From contig CAZHER010000002.1 in the NCBI GenBank assembly GCA_964532005.1, positions 1 through 64,000 on the forward strand: a stretch of 64,000 bases of DNA. Direction: 5' to 3'. The position numbers and the translations under genes are program-made. Each line of letters begins with the position of its first letter. Within the stretch, counting starts at the first letter, position 1. Origin of the DNA: CAYQEU01 sp964532005. Lineage in GTDB: Bacteria; Patescibacteriota; Doudnabacteria; UBA920. Of this stretch, positions 32,811-42,299 are shown piece by piece. The notes beneath the pieces are model-generated. The model saw only the letters and a program-made list of their open reading frames with translations. It did not search any database and was not told the origin of the DNA.

Positions 32811-35016
32811 TGTTAAGAAATGATAATTTTTGTATAGCCTGAAATATATATCTTTCTCTATTATTCCGAGGGTGGGGCATACAAATGATAGAAAGTCTTT
32901 TATTTAAGGTGGTTTTCAGTAATTTAAGAAGTAAATACAAATCCAATATAGCCTCTATATCAGGAAACTGCTCTCTCCAATATTCAGCTAAAGCTTTTGT
33001 GTAGGGGTGGGACATGTTTTCGTGGGGGTAATCTGTAATTATCAAAGTTTTAGGGTATATTCTGCGACCTTCTTGTTGAATAAGCAGGCTGTTAGTGGCA
33101 ATAAGGATATTGTCTGCCTTTATGCCAAAATTCCTTATGATCTTGTTGCTCCCACCAGAATAACCCTGGGCGTAGATAGTAGCGAACTGCTTTAGGTTAT
33201 CATAATTCTCATTATAAAAGTCTTTAACTTCAGGCAAGCTTCCCATTATCACTGCAGCAGGAAGGTTTTCTGAAGTAAGGTATTGCACAAAATCATTACC
33301 GATACTTTGCAAAGGGATATTTTCGATGTTTGGCTTACCAGGCTCTATAACCAATGACAGCGCTTCCAGTCCTAGCCTGCCGATCAAGTACGACAAAACA
33401 GGATCTCCAAAATTTTCCAACGCGGAAACACTGGAAAACGAACTGATGATATTTTTACTGTCATTTAAAACGTGTAACGGCTGATTGAAAAATATACAAT
33501 TGGTCTGCGAGTGCTCAATCCATTTTATATAATTAACATCTTCGGCAAAGAACGTTCTTAAATTAGAAACCAACCGGAATATTTCAGGAACTTTATAACC
33601 CGCAAATGCACGCTCAATTTTCTGAGCATAATTTTCTGCGGCTTGTCTAATTTTTGTATCAGCGTAATCTTGTACCGACAAGTCAGTCAGAGCAACATAG
33701 GCGCTTTTGGAAAAATATTTTTGCAGAGTTAAAACAACGAGACTAAAAAACAAATCTGTATCAGCAACGCACTCGGTAAAAACTTCTGCGGGGATATTTT
33801 GCTCATTTTGTTGCTCTAGACTGCGCAAAGTATATAAAAACTTTTGCCAACTCAGTCTGCGCTCGTTGCCGGTACTAAGGTTGTATTCATATTCATGCAA
33901 ACTGGAAATTATTAATTGCCGTTCTCTAACCAACTCTTGTTTGCTGACAAAGTCCAATGAACCATAATCTGTACATAAGACACCAATATCCGAAAAATTC
34001 GGAATGGGAGCAGGACTGATATAGTCGCGAAACTGACCACCAAAAAAAGTCAGATTAAGATCCAAAATACAAATGGTCTGCCAGTTGGTCGCCTGCCAAA
34101 CAAGAATTTTTAAAGCAAACTTAATTTCATCGTGGGTAAGACTGCCATTCTCCAAAAATCTTGTAAATTTCTGCTCATTAAAAAAATCCTGTGGTGAAAA
34201 TACAGCTTGTGCAAAACCATTGCGCCACATAGTTAGAGCTTGTTGTTTATTTTCGACCGCAACCAGATATTTATTGCCGTCATAAACGGGCATTGCTGGA
34301 GTTTTGGGGATCGCAGACAATTGTCCTGACAGAATTACGCCGGGGTCAATTTTCCTAAAATTCTCTTCGGGTTTATCAGTTTCTTTATTTGAATCGGAAG
34401 CTTTAGAGATTAAAACCAAGCGCTCTTTAAACAAGTCCGTCCAAGTAAAATCTACTGCTTTGGCTAAATCTAAAACCTTATTTCTCAAGTCATCAGATAA
34501 CGAAGAAAATAAAAACATGAGTTGTTCCAAAATTTTTACAACAGCAATGCTGTCAGCCAAGGCCCGGTGGGCGTCGGGATGAGGAATTTTGAAATAATGC
34601 ATTAGATTTTCCAAGTTGTAGCTATGATGAGTGGGAAGCAACCACTGTACCAAATCTAGGGTGTCGATTGATTTTCCCGACAGCTTAATTCCGAAAGCTT
34701 CCAGAAAAGTTATATCTACTACAATATTGTGCCCGACCAGGACAGCATCTCCAATTTTATTTTGGATAAAATTTCGAAATTCGGAAAACTGAGGAGCATT
34801 ATCTAGTTCTTCTTGAGTTAAACCTGTAAGCCCCAAGATTTTAGGGTGTACGGGAAAATTGGATTTAAAAATTTGTGACCACTGCTCAGTAATTTCTAGT
34901 CCTTTTCCCGAGGCGCGAAAAAAAACAAACCCGACTTCTAAAATCGTGTCGCGGCTTGGGTCGAACCCGGTGAGCTCTAGATCTAAACTACAATATATGG
35001 TTTTTGAATTTTCCAT
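32794..35016 (-). CDS. DnaQ-like exonuclease fused to degenerate DinG-like domain
   Basis: 740 aa. The N-terminal 3'-5' exonuclease has all DEDDh motifs: DLELTG (D12, E14), GHNIVVDITFL, and HRALADS. After about residue 215 the sequence resembles DinG-type XPD helicases only weakly: the ending NSLLIQQEGRRIYPKTLIITDYPHENMSHPY recalls the motif V-VI region, but no Walker A (GxGKT) or DEAH box is visible. So the helicase half appears to have lost ATPase function while the nuclease half is intact. Role in DNA proofreading or repair is inferred. Confidence 0.8.
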   Translation of the reverse strand: MENSKTIYCSLDLELTGFDPSRDTILEVGFVFFRASGKGLEITEQWSQIFKSNFPVHPKILGLTGLTQEELDNAPQFSEFRNFIQNKIGDAVLVGHNIVVDITFLEAFGIKLSGKSIDTLDLVQWLLPTHHSYNLENLMHYFKIPHPDAHRALADSIAVVKILEQLMFLFSSLSDDLRNKVLDLAKAVDFTWTDLFKERLVLISKASDSNKETDKPEENFRKIDPGVILSGQLSAIPKTPAMPVYDGNKYLVAVENKQQALTMWRNGFAQAVFSPQDFFNEQKFTRFLENGSLTHDEIKFALKILVWQATNWQTICILDLNLTFFGGQFRDYISPAPIPNFSDIGVLCTDYGSLDFVSKQELVRERQLIISSLHEYEYNLSTGNERRLSWQKFLYTLRSLEQQNEQNIPAEVFTECVADTDLFFSLVVLTLQKYFSKSAYVALTDLSVQDYADTKIRQAAENYAQKIERAFAGYKVPEIFRLVSNLRTFFAEDVNYIKWIEHSQTNCIFFNQPLHVLNDSKNIISSFSSVSALENFGDPVLSYLIGRLGLEALSLVIEPGKPNIENIPLQSIGNDFVQYLTSENLPAAVIMGSLPEVKDFYNENYDNLKQFATIYAQGYSGGSNKIIRNFGIKADNILIATNSLLIQQEGRRIYPKTLIITDYPHENMSHPYTKALAEYWREQFPDIEAILDLYLLLKLLKTTLNKRLSIICMPHPRNNRERYIFQAIQKLSFLNSSPQS

Positions 35017-35055
35017 ACTTATATTATAAACATTTTCTGAATGCTCTCCAATGGC

Positions 35056-35083
35056 AAAACAAATCCGCCCTTTCGGGCGGATA
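35056..35083 (-). terminator. terminator after recA
   Basis: An 8-bp stem ATCCGCCC/GGGCGGAT with a GAAA tetraloop, followed on the minus strand by TTGTTTTG; begins 6 nt after the recA stop. Confidence 0.9.
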
Positions 35084-35088
35084 GGTTA

Positions 35089-36153
35089 TTATTCTTCATC
35101 CTCTTCCAACTTATTTGGCAGATGCTGTCCGCTCTTAAGCTTGTTGCGCAGCGCAGTATCTACTTTTTTCATTACTTCGGGATTTTCGCGCAAAAAAGCT
35201 TTTGCTGTTTCGCGTCCTACACCAAACTTAATATCTTCAAACGAATATGAGTTACCGTTTTTTTCAACAACACCCAAAGCCAATCCGGTATCTAAAATGT
35301 CGCCGGCTGCGGAAATTCCTTCGTTATACATGATATCAAACTCGGCAACTTTGAATGGGGCGGCAACCTTGTTTTTTACTATTTTTGCTTTTGTTCGGTT
35401 ACCGATAATTTTATCGCCTTCTTTAATTTGGGCTGATCGCCTTACTTCAACACGTACAGAAGCATAAAACTTTAAAGCATTGCCCCCGGTAGTTGTTTCT
35501 GGGTTGCCAAACATAACACCAATCTTCATTCGGATCTGGTTAATGAATATTACAGTGGTGTTGCTCTTGGAAATAATGCCGGTAAGTTTTCGAAGGGCTT
35601 GGCTCATTAGGCGGGCGTGCAAACCCATATGAGAAGCTCCCATTTCCCCTTCTATTTCAGCTCTTGGAGTAAGGGCTGCTACAGAGTCAATAACAATAAG
35701 GTCTAGAGCATTGCTGCGGACCAAAGTTTCGGCAATATCTAACGCTTGCTCACCGCTATCAGGTTGGGAAATCAACAAATCTTCCAACTTCACTCCGATC
35801 TTCCTTGCATAATCTGGATCCAACGCATGCTCCGCATCTATAAAAGCTGCTAAACCACCCCGCTTTTGAGCTTCGGCTATCATATGTAGGGTCAGCGTGG
35901 TTTTACCAGAGCTTTCAGGTCCATAAATTTCGATAATTCTGCCTTTAGGAATCCCGCCGACACCCAAAGCCAAGTCTAAACTGATGCTCCCTGTTGGAAT
36001 TGCCTCAACATTCATGGTGCCCTGGTCTGAAATTTTCATTATGCTTCCATCACCGAACTTGTCTCGAATTTGATCCATTGCATTTTCTACCGCGCCCCAC
36101 TTGCCACTGGATGGTACTGCTGATTTTATTTTCGTGGTTTTTGATTTAGCCAT
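35089..36153 (-). CDS. recA: recombinase RecA
   Basis: Strand-exchange ATPase of homologous recombination and SOS response. Walker A GPESSGKTT (about 73-81), Walker B LDLIVIDSVAAL, QALRKLTG and loop 2 region FINQIRMKIGVMFGNPETTTGG are intact; 354 aa, normal length. Its activity could recombine the 618-bp repeats at 9.7 and 14.6 kb. It starts 12 nt after the RodZ-like gene. No SOS box recognised upstream. Confidence 0.98.
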   Translation of the reverse strand: MAKSKTTKIKSAVPSSGKWGAVENAMDQIRDKFGDGSIMKISDQGTMNVEAIPTGSISLDLALGVGGIPKGRIIEIYGPESSGKTTLTLHMIAEAQKRGGLAAFIDAEHALDPDYARKIGVKLEDLLISQPDSGEQALDIAETLVRSNALDLIVIDSVAALTPRAEIEGEMGASHMGLHARLMSQALRKLTGIISKSNTTVIFINQIRMKIGVMFGNPETTTGGNALKFYASVRVEVRRSAQIKEGDKIIGNRTKAKIVKNKVAAPFKVAEFDIMYNEGISAAGDILDTGLALGVVEKNGNSYSFEDIKFGVGRETAKAFLRENPEVMKKVDTALRNKLKSGQHLPNKLEEDEE

Positions 36154-36165
36154 ATTTATATCTTG

Positions 36166-37167
36166 TTAATTTTTTGGGGTTGCTACTGGCAACGAATCTT
36201 TAGTAAATGGGATGGTTAATTTTTCTTTACTTCTGCCTAACTTACCAAGCTTCTGATTATTTAACACAGCTTCTATGCTTCCTGCGTCATCAGTTTCTAA
36301 AACTATTCCTGAGTTGGCGTTGATTTCTTCTACATAACCTTTAGCAACAGTTTTCTTTTGAGGGGTACCGTTGTCAGCCGTTATTATTCTGGTGGTCTCT
36401 TTTGAATATTTTAACTCTAATGTTAGTTCTGCATTGGAAATTGCCACGTCGGACGCTCCTGCTAGTGCCCCTGACTCCAAAGACGCAAGGGAAGCAGGAG
36501 ATTCAACTAAAACCAAAACTTGAGATCTTGTTTCCCGGTCAAACTTATTTTTTGCCTTTATGTCCAAAACTTTTTGTCCGGGAACCGCCCCTAGGGTAAC
36601 ACTAAATTTCCCATCACCGTTTACAAAAATTTCTTGATCGTTAATAACCACAGTTGTTCCGGGTTCGGTTACGCCAGATACTTTAATTGAACCATCCTTA
36701 ATTACACTACCATTTGCTGGTTCAAAAATTTCTAAAGATGGATTTTTATCTATGGCGGCAACAGATGCCGTTAAGTAAACAATAATTGCCACAACTCCGG
36801 TAATCCCAACTGCTAAAGACAAAAGTTTTGGAGTAATCACCAATTTAGAAAAATAACCTTTAATTCCTGCGGACTCTTTTTGGTCAGGTCTAACTACTTT
36901 TTCTAAAATACCGCGCTCTCTTTGGTATTGAGCTATAACCGGTTGGCAAGGGATATTGTAAATCACTGCAAGCTTATTCAAAAACCCTACTATATATACA
37001 TCCGGAGGCAGTTTATGAAACAATCCAGCTTCTAAATCTTTCAGATATTTCTCTGCAATTGCAGTTTTTGACGAAACTTCCTTGATAGATAAGCCAAGAT
37101 CGGTGCGGATTTCCTGCAAGTACTCTCCTAAAGTGTCAATTGCTAGTTTTTTGGTTTGAAATACCAT
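36166..37167 (-). CDS. RodZ-like HTH membrane protein with Ig-like domain
   Basis: 333 aa. N-terminal HTH_25-type helix-turn-helix (LGEYLQEIRTDLGLSIKEVSSKTAIAEKYLKDLE, about 12-45), a single membrane helix (about 117-138, LLSLAVGITGVVAIIVYLTA), then an extracytoplasmic Ig-like domain (PANGSVIKDGSIKVSGVTEPGTTVVINDQ). The architecture matches RodZ, which links MreB to the wall, but mreB is not nearby. It lies between ftsK and recA with its own promoter. Confidence 0.85.
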   Translation of the reverse strand: MVFQTKKLAIDTLGEYLQEIRTDLGLSIKEVSSKTAIAEKYLKDLEAGLFHKLPPDVYIVGFLNKLAVIYNIPCQPVIAQYQRERGILEKVVRPDQKESAGIKGYFSKLVITPKLLSLAVGITGVVAIIVYLTASVAAIDKNPSLEIFEPANGSVIKDGSIKVSGVTEPGTTVVINDQEIFVNGDGKFSVTLGAVPGQKVLDIKAKNKFDRETRSQVLVLVESPASLASLESGALAGASDVAISNAELTLELKYSKETTRIITADNGTPQKKTVAKGYVEEINANSGIVLETDDAGSIEAVLNNQKLGKLGRSKEKLTIPFTKDSLPVATPKN

Positions 37168-37216
37168 ATATTCAACAAATTTGTTTTAGTTTGCTCGTCT
37201 TTTTACTGTACCAAAA

Positions 37217-37254
37217 TTTGCCGGACTTGTCAGGAATGACAAATTTCCGGCAAA
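37217..37254 (-). terminator. terminator after ftsK
   Basis: Stem TTTGCCGGA/TCCGGCAAA plus an inner TTGTCA/TGACAA helix with a TTCC loop, ending in AAATTTT on the minus strand. It overlaps the likely promoter of the RodZ-like gene (CTGACA, 17 nt, TACAGT), another back-to-back terminator-promoter. Confidence 0.75.
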
Positions 37255-37270
37255 TATATATAGTGTTTCC

Positions 37271-39481
37271 TTATTCGTCCTCTATGCCATATTCAGCTTT
37301 CTCATCTTTCGGAACCACTCCATAAACTTCGCGCGGTTTAGCACCCTCACCGGGACCAATAATGCCATTGTCTTCCAGAATATCTAAAAGTCTGGCGGCG
37401 CGCGCATACCCTATTCGCAATCTTCTTTGCAATAGAGAAGCGGAGGCTTTTCCAGCTCGCATAACTTCTTCTTTAGCGTCTTCGTATAAATCATCTTCTT
37501 CTTCGCTTCCCCCGCCAAGACCTGGTATCCCACCGTTTCGTTTTGGTTTCTCTACAATTTCTTCGTTGTAAATTACTGCGCCCGTTTGACCCTTAAAAAA
37601 TTCAACAACCTTTTTAACTTCTTTCTCTCCGATAAATGCACCTTGTACACGGCGAGGCTTTGTAAATTCGGCTGACACGAAAAGCATGTCCCCGTTGCCC
37701 AAAAGTTTTTCTGCTCCGGATGAATCCAAAATTGTTCGGCTATCTATTTGGCTGGCAACTGCAAACGCAATGCGAGTAGTAATGTTTGCCTTTATCAGGC
37801 CAGTGATAATTTCAACGCTGGGACGCTGGGTGGCAAGAATTAAATGAATACCAACTGCTCGGGCCATTTGCGCCAACCGGACAATAGCTGATTCAACATC
37901 TGCTTGTGCAACGGCCATCAAATCTGCAAGCTCATCAACTAAAATCATTATATAAGGCAAACGCAATTCATTATCGTCATTGTATTCAGAAATATTTCTT
38001 TTGCCCGCTTCTGCAAGTAGCTTATAGCGGCGGTCCATTTCCGACACTGCCCACTTCAACGCATTAACTGCTTTGTCACTTTCTGTGATTACCGGGGTTA
38101 GCAAGTGCGGGATGCCATTGTATAAATTTAACTCAACTCTTTTCGGATCTACGACAATAAATTTAATGTCCTGCGGAGTGTTTCGGTATAACAAAGAAAT
38201 AAACAAAGAGTTAATTGCAACGCTCTTACCGGTTCCGGTTGCCCCGGCTATAAGCAAGTGAGGCATTTTAGCCAGATCAGCAACCATTGGGCGACCTGCT
38301 ACATCACGGCCCAAAGCCAAGGCCAATTTCCCTTTAAAATTAACAAAATCTGTAGTTTGCATCACTTCTCTGAGCCTTACCACGGCCGTAGATTTGTTGG
38401 GAATTTCAATTCCTACCAATGCTTTTCCGGGAATTGGCAATTCCATACGCAAAGAGTGGGCTGACAAAGCCAAAGCTAAATCGTTTTGCAATGCCGCAAT
38501 CTGGGAAAGCTTGACCCCCATAGCCGGACGTAAAGTATATTGGGTTACAGTTGGTCCTACGTTGACCTCTCCCATCTCAACATCGATTCCAAAATCAGCC
38601 AAAGTCTTGCGAATGATGGTGACATTATTTTCAATATTTCCTGAATCAACTTCTGTTTTGTTGTCATCTAACAAATCGAATGGCGGCAATTTCCAATCTC
38701 GTCGATCCTTCAACTGAATTGCTTCTAAGTCAACACTGTCTTCAACTGGAGCTTTTACTTTAACCGGTTGAATTTTTGTTACTGTCATTTTAGCTTCTTC
38801 CGCTTTATCATTTTTACTGACAATCTCTTCTTCGACAAATTCCTCATCATCTTCGGTTTCTTCATCCGCGTCTTCCATAGAATTAATTGTCACCCTTTCA
38901 CCATCTTTTTTTCGACGAATTAAATTTAGCAAATGAGAAGGAGCAATATTGAAAGTTACCAATACGCCAATGACGATCAGCCCTAACAGAATAAAAAGCC
39001 CAGCCCATATGCCCAGTAGAGAATGTAACGGTCCGGCCAAAACAGCTCCTAGAAAACCTCCGCCTCGCCCTTCTCCAGCAAGCCCAAAAGCGTCGGTGGT
39101 TTCGCTCATCATTAACATATGAACAAAACCAGCAATGCTTGCAGACAAAAGTAAAGCACCTAGATATGTTCTTGCGTATTCATATTCTCCTGTTTCTTCA
39201 TTTTGGTCTTGCTGAAAAATTGCCCAAGCAACTGTTATAAACAGTACCGGAATAAGGTAACCCATAAAACCAAAAAGCACAGCCAGTACATGGGCAATAG
39301 CTGTACCCAAGCTGCCTGCAACTCCTATCATGCTCAAACCCGTAACGCCGGCAAGAATTACAAAAACAATAATGGCAATTCCACGCTTTGTTTCTGATGC
39401 TAGATTTAATTCTGGTTTTGGTATTGAACTTAGGAAGCCGTCTCTATCTTTTTTTCGTGAATTTCTTTTATTTTTTGACAT
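37271..39481 (-). CDS. ftsK: FtsK/SpoIIIE DNA translocase
   Basis: 736 aa. Four N-terminal membrane helices (about 30-180), an acidic linker (EDADEETEDDEEFVEEE), the motor with Walker A GATGTGKSVAIN and Walker B YIMILVDELADLM, then a C-terminal winged-helix gamma domain (AGKASASLLQRRLRIGYARAARLLDILEDNGIIGP) that reads KOPS-type sequences. It moves chromosome ends through the division septum. Adjacent genes are a membrane protein upstream and rodZ-like downstream. Confidence 0.97.
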   Translation of the reverse strand: MSKNKRNSRKKDRDGFLSSIPKPELNLASETKRGIAIIVFVILAGVTGLSMIGVAGSLGTAIAHVLAVLFGFMGYLIPVLFITVAWAIFQQDQNEETGEYEYARTYLGALLLSASIAGFVHMLMMSETTDAFGLAGEGRGGGFLGAVLAGPLHSLLGIWAGLFILLGLIVIGVLVTFNIAPSHLLNLIRRKKDGERVTINSMEDADEETEDDEEFVEEEIVSKNDKAEEAKMTVTKIQPVKVKAPVEDSVDLEAIQLKDRRDWKLPPFDLLDDNKTEVDSGNIENNVTIIRKTLADFGIDVEMGEVNVGPTVTQYTLRPAMGVKLSQIAALQNDLALALSAHSLRMELPIPGKALVGIEIPNKSTAVVRLREVMQTTDFVNFKGKLALALGRDVAGRPMVADLAKMPHLLIAGATGTGKSVAINSLFISLLYRNTPQDIKFIVVDPKRVELNLYNGIPHLLTPVITESDKAVNALKWAVSEMDRRYKLLAEAGKRNISEYNDDNELRLPYIMILVDELADLMAVAQADVESAIVRLAQMARAVGIHLILATQRPSVEIITGLIKANITTRIAFAVASQIDSRTILDSSGAEKLLGNGDMLFVSAEFTKPRRVQGAFIGEKEVKKVVEFFKGQTGAVIYNEEIVEKPKRNGGIPGLGGGSEEEDDLYEDAKEEVMRAGKASASLLQRRLRIGYARAARLLDILEDNGIIGPGEGAKPREVYGVVPKDEKAEYGIEDE

Positions 39482-39526
39482 GAATATGGTAAAAAATCAG
39501 TTGCAAAATCAGATGAATTATACCAT

Positions 39527-41518
39527 TTATTTGAGTTTATATATAGATAGACGGCTGGAGTAATCAGAGCCTTCAGCAGCTTGGCTTTGATATGCCTGAT
39601 TTAGTCCTGTGCCACCTAAGGTTTTCTCCAAATCAGGATACTTTGCCCGTAAAAACCGATCAACCAAGAGATAATCGGCTGGCAAACCGTCTAAATGGCT
39701 CCGATCACCATCTGATAAAAATTTCTCCACTTTATTCAACCGCTCAGTACAGTCGATGCCATGGGTGTACAACCACAAAACATAACCAATAGTTGCGCGG
39801 CGGCTTGAACCGATTACAACCGAGTTCAACAAAGTTTCACGATGAGGAATTACAGCTGAAGTTATGAATGCCGCATCTTCAGTAGTATTTTTTTTCACCC
39901 AAGAAATTGCGTTTTGTTCTTCCGGACTAAACATTGTTAAAGTGTCATGAAAATCTTGAGTAACCATATATCTTAACTTCAGACTGGGAATATATAGCGC
40001 CCCTATAACAGACGCAAATAACAAAACCATGGCGCCCGTGCGTACCGGCCGAAGCTTTAAAGATTTTACTGCCAAAGCCGCAGCTATAGCAGAAAACATT
40101 ACTGCATAGACAAACAGTTTGTTGTTATCGTAATCCCAAATTTGGAACTGAATAAGATTCGGGACAACCCAAAACGCCAGTGCGGTTATGGCGACCAACC
40201 AAAACACCTCACCCATTTTTTTCTTAAAGCCAGAGAAAATCAGAAGTGGTAACAGCAACAATGATCCAAAATTATACAAGGCATACGTAAGCCACGGTCC
40301 GAGCTTAGAAGCTTCGGGAGATGGGAGTTTCAAACCGCCCACTCCGTTCGGATCTGACATCCAGCCCAAACGAAAAGCAGGCACCCCTCCCAACACTTCT
40401 TTTGGCAGTAAAAACATGCAGATCACCGGCACGATTGCAGTAAACACACCATAGAACAGCACGCCCCGCACCAGACCATAAAACAACATATCACCCCGCG
40501 CGAAATATCTCACTATATAATAGAGCAAAACTATTCCATAGAATACAGCGCCGGCAATAAAAGTATGCGCATGGGCCAATGGAAGCAAACCGAATAGAAA
40601 TCCTGCCCACTTAAACCCATTAATATCATCGTCTTTCAGTCCCCGGAAAAATGCCACCAGAGAAAACATTAACAAAGTCATTCCCAAAGCAAATGCCCGT
40701 TGGTTGACATAGTACCCTGCAATTAAACCGATATAATTTACGTGCTGATGAGGGTAAGCAACTCCAGCAGCCCCTGCATTAAAATCATAGCCCAGCAAAT
40801 AAGCCATTCCACTTCCAAAAAAAGCACCAGCAATAACCAAAATTGTGTGGACTTTACCCAGCCCCAACTGGCGGCACAACAACATTAACCCGAACAAAAG
40901 AGGGATAATAAGCATGATCATGGGCAAATGGTAGGCAAAAACCAGCGGAGCACCAAGCCTCAGCAAATATCCAGAAAAAGCATTGATCAAAAAAGGGTAG
41001 CGAATAAACTCACCTGCATAACTAGGCTCTTCAAAATTCCAATTTTCCGTTCCACCAACACGTAGGATCTGTGACAAATGGTACACAATATCGCCGGACT
41101 CTTTTTCTGGAATCTGAATACTTCCTGAATCTGCTCCTGGTTGTACAGTACTAATAACCAAGAAAACCATAAACCCACCGAGAACCAAAATCAAACCAGC
41201 ATACCAAACTTTACTGCCAACACTGAATTCCCCTACTGGCCAGGCTGGCCACAATGGTCGCGCTGAACGAAAACATACTCCAGCAATAAAAACCAAAACT
41301 GCAATGGCGACCCATGTTGAAATGCCTTGAGGCAAAAACACTGCGCCGGCAGAAGAAAGCAGTCCTGTCGTCGCTATGGCCATTGGCACGGATACGGCTA
41401 ACATTTCCGCTCCGGACCGGAAAACTTTTTCTCCCAAACGCCTCACTATGACATAGCAAGACAGTATAGTTAAAATTAGAAATAAAACGCTTAACATATA
41501 AATAATCATATCATACAT
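39527..41518 (-). CDS. large polytopic membrane protein, possibly GT-C type
   Basis: 663 aa with about 12-14 hydrophobic segments and a C-terminal soluble part (NAISWVKKNTTEDAAFITSAVIPHRETLLNSVV). The form recalls GT-C glycosyltransferase-like or DUF2298-type membrane proteins that use polyprenol sugars, including an acidic loop after the third or fourth helix (PEKESGDIVYHLSQILR). No catalytic motif can be certified. It is 45 nt upstream of ftsK on the same strand. Confidence 0.6.
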   Translation of the reverse strand: MYDMIIYMLSVLFLILTILSCYVIVRRLGEKVFRSGAEMLAVSVPMAIATTGLLSSAGAVFLPQGISTWVAIAVLVFIAGVCFRSARPLWPAWPVGEFSVGSKVWYAGLILVLGGFMVFLVISTVQPGADSGSIQIPEKESGDIVYHLSQILRVGGTENWNFEEPSYAGEFIRYPFLINAFSGYLLRLGAPLVFAYHLPMIMLIIPLLFGLMLLCRQLGLGKVHTILVIAGAFFGSGMAYLLGYDFNAGAAGVAYPHQHVNYIGLIAGYYVNQRAFALGMTLLMFSLVAFFRGLKDDDINGFKWAGFLFGLLPLAHAHTFIAGAVFYGIVLLYYIVRYFARGDMLFYGLVRGVLFYGVFTAIVPVICMFLLPKEVLGGVPAFRLGWMSDPNGVGGLKLPSPEASKLGPWLTYALYNFGSLLLLPLLIFSGFKKKMGEVFWLVAITALAFWVVPNLIQFQIWDYDNNKLFVYAVMFSAIAAALAVKSLKLRPVRTGAMVLLFASVIGALYIPSLKLRYMVTQDFHDTLTMFSPEEQNAISWVKKNTTEDAAFITSAVIPHRETLLNSVVIGSSRRATIGYVLWLYTHGIDCTERLNKVEKFLSDGDRSHLDGLPADYLLVDRFLRAKYPDLEKTLGGTGLNQAYQSQAAEGSDYSSRLSIYKLK

Positions 41519-41549
41519 AAAGCTTTCTAACCCAAAACCACTTCTTCAA

Positions 41550-41580
41550 AATAAAAAGTCCTGCCGGCATAGCAGGACTT
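41550..41580 (-). terminator. terminator after hsp20
   Basis: An 8-bp stem AGTCCTGC/GCAGGACT with a 7-nt loop, followed by TTTTATTTTG on the minus strand, 19 nt after the hsp20 stop. Confidence 0.9.
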
Positions 41581-41598
41581 AAATATTTAACATTGGAA

Positions 41599-42213
41599 TT
41601 ACAAACCTTTGACCTTAACTTTCTTGGTTTTAGCTTTGGCAGCTTTTGGAATAATAATAGTTAAAATTCCATCTTTCAAATCTGCTTCAATATGTTCGCT
41701 GTCTATATCTACAGGAACAATAACGCTTCGAGTAAAACTTCCCCAATAACATTCCTGATAAAAATAATCGTCCTGGTCTATTTTTTCTTCTTTTGTTCGT
41801 TCGCCTTTAATGCTCACCATATCATTGGCAACAGTAATGTCAATGTCTTCGGGACGAACTCCGGCGATTGTTGATTTAATAATGACATTGTCTTTGGTTT
41901 GGTACATGTCAATGTTCAAAGCGCCTTCGTAGTCGCTCATCCAGTCTTCTTCTTTTTGATTGGTTTCTTCGGCTGGCTCTATTTCTGTTTCATCCTCATA
42001 TTCTTCTTGATTCTCCCCGGACTCTTGTTCAGTTTCTTGTCCGTCATAGTCTTCATCATCCTCATATTCTTCTTCGTCCACCTCCACTAGCTCTTCAACA
42101 TCGTCCAACTCGTCTTCCATTTCGTTTCCTGGACGTAGCAAATCGTTATCTTCTTCTCCAGTAACGTCGCCACCCATGATTTTTCCAAAAAATGATTTTT
42201 CTTTCTTAGGCAT
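41599..42213 (-). CDS. Hsp20/alpha-crystallin small heat-shock protein
   Basis: 204 aa from ATG 42213. The alpha-crystallin domain fills the C-terminal half (about 100-200, LNIDMYQTKDNVIIKSTIAGVRPEDIDI … YGSFTRSVIVPVDIDSEHIEADLKDGILTI) with an IXI-like IPK tail. The N-terminal half is an extreme acidic low-complexity stretch (Glu/Asp runs) not usual in Hsp20. -10 TAATAT lies 6 nt before the ATG (leaderless). Functions as an ATP-independent holdase. Confidence 0.93.
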   Translation of the reverse strand: MPKKEKSFFGKIMGGDVTGEEDNDLLRPGNEMEDELDDVEELVEVDEEEYEDDEDYDGQETEQESGENQEEYEDETEIEPAEETNQKEEDWMSDYEGALNIDMYQTKDNVIIKSTIAGVRPEDIDITVANDMVSIKGERTKEEKIDQDDYFYQECYWGSFTRSVIVPVDIDSEHIEADLKDGILTIIIPKAAKAKTKKVKVKGL

Positions 42214-42299
42214 AAGCAAATATTAATCGTAAATTCATACTAAGGGAAAAATCAAACCCCGTCAAACCTTGTGAAACATAAAATTTGGCTTATTCTGGG

